Shown here: one piece after another, positions 1-4,548 of the stretch | Layout: the number at the start of each line of letters is the position of its first letter | How positions within the stretch are numbered: the stretch's first letter is position 1 | Source of the DNA: Rubrobacteraceae bacterium | Lineage (GTDB): Bacteria; Actinomycetota; Rubrobacteria; Rubrobacterales; Rubrobacteraceae | Assembly (NCBI GenBank): GCA_021156345.1 | Contig: JAJNDJ010000116.1 | Span: forward strand, 1 to 5,009 | Direction of reading: 5' to 3' | Length of the DNA stretch: 5,009 nucleotides | Program-made: the position numbers and the translations under genes | The notes under the pieces: model-generated | Told to the model about the DNA's origin: nothing | What the model saw: only the letters and a program-made list of their open reading frames with translations | The model's database searches: none

Positions 1-94
1 GCTCCGGCAGCTCCCTGACCTCTAGCGGAGGCAGGTTCTTGGTCGGCTCGTTCCATCCATCAGCCGACGCCTTGCTGCTCACGGTCTCGGTCAT
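1..94 (-). CDS. N-terminal fragment of a divergent gene, product unidentified (possibly a membrane transporter)
   Basis: An open frame starts with ATG (complement of 92-94) and reads left out of the window, giving 31 codons. The start is well supported: AAGGAGGG (complement of 102-109) lies 7 nt upstream, and a TTGACA/TAACAT promoter sits further back on the same strand. The visible peptide is polar, begins MTETVSSKASADGW and ends LPPLEVRELPE. It has no signal peptide or membrane segment yet, so it looks like a soluble N-terminal tail. Tails of this proline/glutamate-rich kind precede the first helix in some Nramp-like and other secondary transporters of high-GC Gram-positives, but that is only an impression and the fragment is too short to assign. 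It is divergent from the sugar-acid operon, so it could be a transporter or regulator tied to it, or be unrelated. Confidence 0.75.
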   Translation of the reverse strand, partial: MTETVSSKASADGWNEPTKNLPPLEVRELPE

Positions 95-101
95 GCCTAA
101 A

Positions 102-109
102 CCCTCCTT
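102..109 (-). promoter_or_regulatory. Ribosome binding site of the divergent leftward gene
   Basis: Read on the minus strand this is AAGGAGGG, close to a full Shine-Dalgarno match, ending 7 nt before the ATG at 94-92. It fixes the start of the partial leftward gene. Confidence 0.75.
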
Positions 110-130
110 GTCTCCCTAACCTTGTGTGGC

Positions 131-159
131 ATGTTATTGAACCCGTTACATCATGTCAA
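131..159 (-). promoter_or_regulatory. Sigma70-type promoter for the leftward gene
   Basis: On the minus strand a perfect -35 box TTGACA (complement of 154-159) is followed by exactly 17 nt and a -10 box TAACAT (complement of 131-136), which matches TATAAT at four of six positions including the key T1, A2 and T6. Transcription would begin near position 124, giving a leader of about 30 nt that contains the strong ribosome binding site. This is the best promoter in the window by consensus match. No experimental start is known. Confidence 0.6.
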
Positions 160-195
160 TCAGCATCACCAGGTATCCTTACTCCATTTATCTGC

Positions 196-206
196 GCGTT
201 ACACGC
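196..206. repeat. Short inverted repeat GCGT-TAC-ACGC (possible operator)
   Basis: An 11-bp perfect inverted repeat with 4-bp arms (196-199 and 203-206) around a 3-bp centre lies just upstream of the rightward -35 box, between the two divergent promoters. The location suits a regulator site, but arms of this length also arise by chance. Confidence 0.25.
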
Positions 207-210
207 TAGT

Positions 211-240
211 TTGACGGGCCAAGCATCACGGTGATAGGTT
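211..240 (+). promoter_or_regulatory. Candidate promoter for the rightward operon
   Basis: TTGACG at 211-216 matches the -35 consensus at five of six bases. After 18 nt comes TAGGTT at 235-240, a TANNNT-type -10 box. Transcription would start near 247. That is downstream of the earliest in-frame GTG (231) and upstream of the GTG at 318, which independently supports the later start for the dehydrogenase. It would leave an untranslated leader of about 70 nt containing the palindrome at 281-307. The -10 match is modest. Confidence 0.4.
225..235. repeat. Inverted repeat ATCAC-G-GTGAT overlapping the rightward promoter
   Basis: A perfect 5-bp-arm palindrome (225-229 and 231-235) lies in the spacer and first base of the -10 box of the rightward promoter. 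A repressor bound here would block polymerase. Its left half is part of an AGCATCAC word (222-229) that also occurs at 162-169, next to the leftward -35 box and exactly 60 bp away. The same protein may touch both promoters, but this is inference from position. Confidence 0.3.
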
Positions 241-280
241 GTGGGCGAAAAGTACACTTAGAGTCAAGAAACGTCAGGGA

Positions 281-307
281 ACGTCGTACCCGCCGCGGAT
301 ACGACGT
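281..307. promoter_or_regulatory. 27-bp near-perfect palindrome: operator or leader hairpin abutting the SDR ribosome binding site
   Basis: Outer arms ACGTCGTA (281-288) and TACGACGT (300-307) are perfectly complementary, inner arms CCGC (290-293) and GCGG (295-298) likewise, around C294. Only the C289/A299 pair fails, so 12 of 13 pairs match. As DNA it looks like a dimeric regulator operator downstream of the promoter (roadblock position). As RNA the outer 8-bp stem plus part of the inner stem could form a hairpin ending one base before AGGAGG (308-313). An extra direct copy of the ACGTC half-word lies at 271-275, 10 bp before the one at 281-285. Confidence 0.6.
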
Positions 308-313
308 AGGAGG
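308..313 (+). promoter_or_regulatory. Ribosome binding site that decides the SDR start
   Basis: AGGAGG is a full-strength Shine-Dalgarno core, 4 nt before the GTG at 318. The spacing is slightly short, but no comparable site precedes the in-frame GTG at 231. It begins at the base following the palindrome, so occupancy of that palindrome could affect ribosome access. Confidence 0.75.
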
Positions 314-317
314 TAGT

Positions 318-1094
318 GTGACGCAGGCGACAGCACGGGGACTCGGCAGGTTGCGCGGCAAATCTGCTGTCGTCACGGGAGCTGCGAAGGGTATCGGAAA
401 GGCGACCGCCGAGCTGTTTGCCAGGGAGGAGGCGCGCCTCGTCATCACCGACGTGGACGAAGCCGGTCTCTCCCGGCTGCGGGAACGGCTGGGTGGGTCT
501 GGCGCGGAGGTCGAGGCTGTCGTAGGGGACGTCTCGGTGGTGGAGGACGCGCGACGCATGATAAGTACGGCCGTCGAGAGTTTCGGACGCATAGACGTGC
601 TCGTGGCCAACGCCGGCATAATCCCGCTGAATACCATTGTGGAGGCGACGCCAGAGGACTGGGACCGCGTGATGGCCGTGGACGGACGGGGCATGTTCCT
701 CACCTGCAAGTTCGCCGTCGAGGCCATGCTAGGGCAGGAGGAGCCGGGGGGTTCTATAGTCTGCCTGTCCTCGATCTCGGGTCTCGCCGGACAGGCCCAG
801 CAGTCCACTTACGGGCCCGCCAAGTTCGTCGCGTCAGGGATCACCAAGCACCTCGCGGTCGAGTGGGCCGCAAGAGGCATCCGCGTCAACGCCGTGGCGC
901 CGGGCACCATAGCGACCGAGGCCGTCGTTGAACTGCCCGAGGAGTACATAGCCCCGATGAGGGAAGCTCACCCGGCAGGGAGGCTCGGCGAACCGGCCGA
1001 GGTGGCGAACGCCATCCTCTTCCTCGCCTCCGACGAGGCCTCGTTCGTCACGGGCGCGATCCTCTCTGTAGACGGCGGATATATGGCGCGATGA
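318..1094 (+). CDS. Classical short-chain dehydrogenase/reductase (SDR), likely NAD-dependent, substrate unknown
   Basis: This encodes a 258-residue soluble oxidoreductase of the usual classical SDR length. Visible motifs are the cofactor glycine motif TGAAKGIG (20-27), an acidic residue D45 at the end of the second strand (typical of NAD preference), GDV (70-72), NAG (98-100), catalytic S152, and YGPAK giving Y165 and K169. RVNAVAPGTIAT (189-200) and a C-terminal VDGGY (251-255) are also present. The family's catalytic-tetrad Asn, normally in a VNxxGxF motif, is replaced by D122 (VDGRGMF). The GTG at 318 is chosen over the in-frame GTG at 231 because of AGGAGG at 308-313 and because 29 extra residues would precede a normal SDR N terminus. 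It is the first rightward gene, 147 bp before the sugar-acid kinase. It probably oxidises a sugar, polyol or sugar acid feeding that pathway, but the substrate is inferred only from context. Confidence 0.93.
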   Translation: MTQATARGLGRLRGKSAVVTGAAKGIGKATAELFAREEARLVITDVDEAGLSRLRERLGGSGAEVEAVVGDVSVVEDARRMISTAVESFGRIDVLVANAGIIPLNTIVEATPEDWDRVMAVDGRGMFLTCKFAVEAMLGQEEPGGSIVCLSSISGLAGQAQQSTYGPAKFVASGITKHLAVEWAARGIRVNAVAPGTIATEAVVELPEEYIAPMREAHPAGRLGEPAEVANAILFLASDEASFVTGAILSVDGGYMAR

Positions 1095-1153
1095 GCCAGT
1101 CGGCTGTGTGAAGCGTGGTGAGAGGCTCGTGCGCTCGAGAGAATCCCAGAGGA

Positions 1154-1177
1154 GGACCTCATCATTGCGAGGTGTCC
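1154..1177 (+). other. Imperfect hairpin in the SDR-kinase gap
   Basis: GGACCTC (1154-1160) can pair with GAGGTgTCC (1169-1177, one bulged G) around an 8-nt loop. No T-run follows, so it is not an intrinsic terminator. It could be an RNA stability or processing element between the dehydrogenase and the kinase, or chance in GC-rich DNA. The rest of the 1095-1241 gap shows no convincing promoter. Confidence 0.25.
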
Positions 1178-1197
1178 CCGACCACGAGACATGACAA

Positions 1198-1250
1198 GCT
1201 GATATGCTGACAAGCGGAGGTGTTAGCCGGAGCGTGCTGACATGCTGATA
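1198..1250 (+). repeat. Near-identical 15-bp direct repeat at the kinase start
   Basis: GCTGATATGCTGACA (1198-1212) and GCTGACATGCTGATA (1236-1250) differ at two positions and lie 38 bp apart. The second copy contains the kinase ATG (1242). The first contains an ATG (1204) that opens a 14-codon frame ending in TGA at 1246-1248, overlapping the kinase start. No good ribosome binding site precedes the short frame, so a leader peptide is possible but weakly supported. A local duplication is the simplest reading. Confidence 0.45.
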
Positions 1251-2435
1251 GGTGTAATCGCCGACGACCTGACCGGCGCTGCGGATGCAGGCGTCCAGCT
1301 CGTCCACGCCGGTTACCGGACCGCCGTGTTCTTTCGTGAATCTGAAGTATTCGCCGACGATCTCGACGCGGTATCCTTCGACACCGACTCCCGCAACATG
1401 CCCGCTGGCTTCGCCGCGAAGCGTGTTCTCGAGGCTGCGCACACTGCCCGTGAGGCACGTATCGTTTACAAGAAGCTTGACTCCACCTTGCGAGGTAACG
1501 TCGCCGCAGAGCTCGCCGCAGCATTGGGCGGTGCGGGGCGCGATCTCGCTGTCGTCGCGCCTGCCTTTCCGGCCGCCGGGCGTACCACCATCGGTGGAAT
1601 CCAACGCGTCCACGGCGTCCCCGTCGACGAGACCGAGATGGCGAATGATCCCCATACCCCCGTTAGAGGGGCCCACGTCCCGAACCTGCTCGCTGAGGCG
1701 TTCTCGTCGGTGGGTCCGTTGAGCGTCGAGGACCTCGCAGACCCTGAGCGCGTACGCCTGGCTCTGGAGGAGAACGAATGTGTCGTCGCCGATGCGGACC
1801 GCGATGCTGACCTAGAAGCCCTGGTGCGGGCCGTGCCCGACCCAGCCCGGGTCCTCTGGGCAGGCTCTGCGGGGCTCGCGCTCGCGCTCGGGAGCGTATA
1901 CCCTGGGCCTTGCGCGGGAGACACAGGCTTGCAAAGGGCCCGGGTCCGCCCTGTCCTCGTGGTTGTCGGCAGCCTGAGTGGCGTCGCGCGGGAGCAAGTG
2001 CGGCGGCTGGTCGGGGAGTACGGTGAGGTAGACGTGACCGTGGAGACAGGAGGGGCGGGCGCGCTGGAAAAGACTGTCGCTGCGGTGCGGGATGCGCTCG
2101 CGGGACGAGAGTGCGCCGTCGTTCACTCGCCCGAGGAGAGAAGCGCTTCCAGCGAATCAGTCCTCGGGTCGTTGGCCGAGGTGGTCGCGCTTCTCTCGGA
2201 AAGAGGGTTGTTCGAGGGGCTGGTCTTGACCGGGGGGGCAACGGCGGTCGGGGTGGCGCGGCGGCTCGGGGCTTCTGGGATCAGGCTCGATGGAGAGGTG
2301 GAGACCGGGGTCCCGATGGGCACCCTGATCGGACCCAGGCCATACCCCCTGGTCACCAAGGCAGGAGGCTTCGGCGCACCGGATACACTCGTAGGAGCAG
2401 TAGAGGCACTCAGCGGAGAGGAGAGGAACCCATGA
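1242..2435 (+). CDS. dtnK: Four-carbon acid sugar kinase (DUF1537 family), probable D-threonate 4-kinase
   Basis: This is a 397-residue cytoplasmic kinase of the DUF1537 family, which phosphorylates tetronates such as D-threonate at the 4-OH using ATP. The N-terminal substrate domain shows GVIADDLTGAADAG (4-17), DTDSR (47-51), KKLDSTLRGN (77-86) and PAFPAAGRTT (107-116). The C-terminal nucleotide-binding domain shows LTGGATA (329-335) and KAGGFGAPDTL (373-383). Length is slightly under the usual 410-430, with no motif missing. ATG 1242 is the only possible start nearby: an in-frame TAG lies at 1224-1226, and GGAG (1229-1232) is 9 nt upstream. Its stop overlaps the PdxA2 start by ATGA, implying translational coupling. 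DtnK rather than OtnK is favoured because the partner is PdxA2 and no OtnC aldolase or OtnI isomerase is seen. Exact tetronate stereochemistry is not proven. Confidence 0.93.
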   Translation: MLIGVIADDLTGAADAGVQLVHAGYRTAVFFRESEVFADDLDAVSFDTDSRNMPAGFAAKRVLEAAHTAREARIVYKKLDSTLRGNVAAELAAALGGAGRDLAVVAPAFPAAGRTTIGGIQRVHGVPVDETEMANDPHTPVRGAHVPNLLAEAFSSVGPLSVEDLADPERVRLALEENECVVADADRDADLEALVRAVPDPARVLWAGSAGLALALGSVYPGPCAGDTGLQRARVRPVLVVVGSLSGVAREQVRRLVGEYGEVDVTVETGGAGALEKTVAAVRDALAGRECAVVHSPEERSASSESVLGSLAEVVALLSERGLFEGLVLTGGATAVGVARRLGASGIRLDGEVETGVPMGTLIGPRPYPLVTKAGGFGAPDTLVGAVEALSGEERNP

Positions 2436-3430
2436 CACCGCCCCTCATAGCCGTGACGATGGGGGATCCGGCCGGGATCGGGCCTGAGATCATAGCCAGG
2501 ACCTTCGACCAAGGAGATTTCCGGGAACACAATCGGGTCATCGTCGTAGGCGACGCAGGGATTCTGGAGCGGGCCGCGCGCCTGCTTGACCTGGCGCTGC
2601 GCGCAAACGTCGTCGCAGAACCAGAGGATGCGAGGTTCGAGCCTGGCTCCGTAGATGTGATCTCCGAGACAGACCTGCCTGGGGATCTACCATTCGGCGA
2701 GCTGGACGCACGGGCCGGCGATGCGGCCTTTCGCTACGTTCAGAGGGCGACGGAGCTGGCGAGCGCGGGGCGTGTCGGGGCGATAGCGACCGCGCCGCTC
2801 AACAAGGAGGCCATGCACCTGGCAGGCCACAAGTATCCTGGTCACACCGAGATCCTTGCCGAACTGACGAACACGAAAGACTTCGCGATGATGCTCGTCA
2901 CAGACGAGTTGAAGGTGATCCACGTCTCGACCCACGTCTCTTTGAGGGAGGCCATAGAGCGGGCAAGACCCGAACGAGAGCTTGCCGTCATCCGTCTCGC
3001 CCACGAGTCGTTGCAGAGACTAGGTGTCGAGAGCCCGAGGGTGGCCGTCGCTGGCCTTAACCCCCATGCCGGGGAGAACGGGCTCTTCGGGACCGAGGAC
3101 GCCGAGCACATAGCGCCGGCCGTGGCCGCCGCGGTGGAGGAGGGCATCGACGCGACTGGTCCGCATCCGCCCGATACCGTGATGATGCGGGCCAGGACGG
3201 GCGCGTTCGACATCGTCGTCGTCCAGTACCACGACCAGGGGCACATTCCAATAAAACTTATGGGCTTCGATACCGGAGTAAACGTGACGGTAGGATTGCC
3301 GTTCTTCAGGACAAGCGTGGATCACGGCACGGCCTTCGACATTGCGGGGACGGGGAAGGCCCATCCGGCGAGCCTCCGCGCCGCCCTCGACCTGGCCCGC
3401 AGCCTGGCCGGGGCCGAAGAGAGGAGTTAG
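2432..3430 (+). CDS. pdxA2: PdxA2-type 4-phosphotetronate dehydrogenase (decarboxylating)
   Basis: This is a 332-residue NAD-dependent dehydrogenase of the PdxA family. Next to a DUF1537 kinase, this family oxidises 4-phospho-D-threonate (or -erythronate) at C3 and loses CO2 to give dihydroxyacetone phosphate. Seen are MGDPAGIGPE (10-19), substrate-binding H138-T139 in GHTEIL, and the three metal-ligand histidines H168 (STHVSL), H212 (NPHAGE) and H267 (YHDQG), which align with E. coli PdxA H166, H211 and H266. RTSVDHGTAFDIAGTG follows near the C terminus. GHIPIK after the last His is PdxA2-like, where biosynthetic PdxA has GLPVLK. ATG 2432 overlaps the kinase stop (ATGA) and follows a GAGAGGAG purine tract. 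The frame stays open upstream to 2111, but that stretch is only kinase gene in another frame. True PdxA of vitamin B6 synthesis is the alternative and is less likely here. Confidence 0.93.
   Translation: MTPPLIAVTMGDPAGIGPEIIARTFDQGDFREHNRVIVVGDAGILERAARLLDLALRANVVAEPEDARFEPGSVDVISETDLPGDLPFGELDARAGDAAFRYVQRATELASAGRVGAIATAPLNKEAMHLAGHKYPGHTEILAELTNTKDFAMMLVTDELKVIHVSTHVSLREAIERARPERELAVIRLAHESLQRLGVESPRVAVAGLNPHAGENGLFGTEDAEHIAPAVAAAVEEGIDATGPHPPDTVMMRARTGAFDIVVVQYHDQGHIPIKLMGFDTGVNVTVGLPFFRTSVDHGTAFDIAGTGKAHPASLRAALDLARSLAGAEERS
3421..3426 (+). promoter_or_regulatory. Ribosome binding site of the LarA-like gene, inside the PdxA2 3' end
   Basis: GAGGAG lies within the last codons of pdxA2, 6 nt before the GTG at 3433. 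It settles the GTG start, since the next candidate start is far inside the conserved domain. The layout implies translational coupling. Confidence 0.7.
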
Positions 3431-3432
3431 AG

Positions 3433-4482
3433 GTGGAGTTCCCGAAAGTTGTCAAGATCAGGCAGAGGTTTCCCAGGCCGCGGGTCGAGAGTGTCGAAGC
3501 GGCGCTGCAGGAGCAGTTGGGTCGAGAGGAGATAGCTTCGGCCATCAGGCCAGGTATGACTGTGGCGCTCACGGCTGGGAGCCGCGGCATCGCGGAGATA
3601 GATGGGATCCTGCGCTCGCTCGTCACGATTCTCAAGGAGATGGGGGCTGAGCCGTTTATCGTGCCTTCGATGGGGAGCCACGGAGGTGCTACGGCCGAGG
3701 GGCAGGTCGAGATCCTCGAATCTCTGGGCGTCACGGAAGAGTTCTGTGGGGCGCCGATACGCTCCTCGATGGAGGTCGTAGAGCTCGGGGAGACGGAGCG
3801 TGGGGTGCCCGTCTACATGGACAGGATCGCCTCTCAGGCCGATGGCGTGGTACTCGTCAACAGGATCAAAGCCCACACGGACTTCCGCTCCAAGATAGAG
3901 AGCGGCCTCATGAAGATGGCCTCTATCGGGCTCGGAAAGCACGAGCAGGCGCTAGCGCTGCACGGCTACGGCGTCGAGGGCATCCGCGACTTCATGGTCG
4001 AGGTCGGAGACAAGGTGCTGGAGTCGGGCCACATCCTCTTTGGCGTGGCGACCGTCGAGAATGCCTACGACGAGCCTGCCATCATCGAGGCGATACCCGC
4101 GGCCCAGATCCACGAGCGCGAGGCCGAGCTGCTCGCCGAGTACATGCGCATGATGCCTGGACTGCCTGTCTCGAACATAGATGTGCTCCACGTCGACGCC
4201 CTGGGCAAGAACTATTCAGGCACCGGGATGGACACGAACGTGATCGGACGCTTCCGCATCCTGGGCGTCGAGGAGCCCGAGGCGCCCGCCGTGAAATACG
4301 TAATCGTCGGTGACATCAGCGAGGAGTCGCACGGCAACGCCCTGGGGGTCGGCCTGGCCGACCTGACTACGCGGCGCCTTGCGGACCAGATCGAACACAA
4401 GGCCATGAACGCCAACGTCGTCACGAGCACCTTTATCGAGCGGGCGAAGGTGCCCTGCTCAGGAACGCTGAAACCGAGGTAG
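3433..4482 (+). CDS. LarA-like nickel-pincer racemase/epimerase homolog (DUF2088), probable sugar-acid C2 epimerase
   Basis: This 349-residue cytoplasmic protein has an N-terminal LarA/DUF2088 domain, with TAGSRGI (47-53), MGSHGGATAEGQ (80-91), NRIKAHTDF (144-152) and ESGLMK (156-161), then a C-terminal part with GKNYSGTGMDTNVIGR (258-273). By motif and spacing H83, H148, K161 and H177 correspond to L. plantarum LarA H108, H174, K184 and H200: two catalytic bases, the lysine bound to the nickel-pincer cofactor, and a nickel ligand. K161 to H177 is 16 residues, as in LarA. R51 may match LarA R75, while the D72 position is not acidic (A48). It is shorter than LarA (424). Family members racemise lactate, malate and other alpha-hydroxy acids, and epimerise gluconate at C2. 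Being 2 nt after pdxA2, it may interconvert D-erythronate and D-threonate. Cofactor genes larB, larC and larE are not in the window. The role is inference; the family is clear. Confidence 0.9.
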   Translation: MEFPKVVKIRQRFPRPRVESVEAALQEQLGREEIASAIRPGMTVALTAGSRGIAEIDGILRSLVTILKEMGAEPFIVPSMGSHGGATAEGQVEILESLGVTEEFCGAPIRSSMEVVELGETERGVPVYMDRIASQADGVVLVNRIKAHTDFRSKIESGLMKMASIGLGKHEQALALHGYGVEGIRDFMVEVGDKVLESGHILFGVATVENAYDEPAIIEAIPAAQIHEREAELLAEYMRMMPGLPVSNIDVLHVDALGKNYSGTGMDTNVIGRFRILGVEEPEAPAVKYVIVGDISEESHGNALGVGLADLTTRRLADQIEHKAMNANVVTSTFIERAKVPCSGTLKPR

Positions 4483-4504
4483 TCGGGGACGCTGAAAGGG
4501 TGCG

Positions 4505-4518
4505 CTTCGACGCCGAAG
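4505..4518 (+). other. Small hairpin in the LarA-like/cyclase gap
   Basis: CTTCG (4505-4509) and CGAAG (4514-4518) form a perfect 5-bp stem with a 4-nt loop. The only T-run nearby (4533-4536) is 14 nt downstream, so this is not an intrinsic terminator, and the cyclase gene is probably still read through. The 66-bp gap shows no promoter I can support. Confidence 0.3.
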
Positions 4519-4538
4519 GGCATTTAGAAGGGTTTTGA

Positions 4539-4544
4539 AGGAGG
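4539..4544 (+). promoter_or_regulatory. Ribosome binding site that decides the cyclase-family start
   Basis: AGGAGG lies within AAGGAGGGG, 4 nt before GTG 4549. The spacing is the same as for the SDR gene, and no competing start is nearby. Confidence 0.7.
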
Positions 4545-4548
4545 GGCT

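Noticed and set aside
231..317. 29-residue N-terminal extension of the SDR from GTG 231
   Set aside because: There is no ribosome binding site before 231, the likely transcript starts near 247, and AGGAGG precedes GTG 318, which gives a standard-length SDR.
95..317. Riboswitch, tRNA or small RNA in the divergent region
   Set aside because: No tRNA-like cloverleaf or known riboswitch core is recognisable. The promoters and palindromes explain most of the visible structure.
834..1676. Long minus-strand open frame of 280 codons
   Set aside because: It spans the 3' half of the SDR, the gap and the kinase 5' part, has no recognisable domain, and is a GC-bias shadow of plus-strand genes.
2111..2431. 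Upstream extension of the PdxA2 frame (439-residue version)
   Set aside because: It lies entirely inside the kinase gene in another frame and is Arg/Gly-rich without family similarity. The ATG at 2432 has a ribosome binding site and gives the normal PdxA length.
3427..3942. Minus-strand open frames opposite the LarA-like gene
   Set aside because: They mirror a clearly coding plus-strand gene with conserved motifs, and their translations show no domain.
4505..4536. Intrinsic terminator after the LarA-like gene
   Set aside because: The stem is only 5 bp and the four-T run is 14 nt away. Such a structure is unlikely to end transcription.
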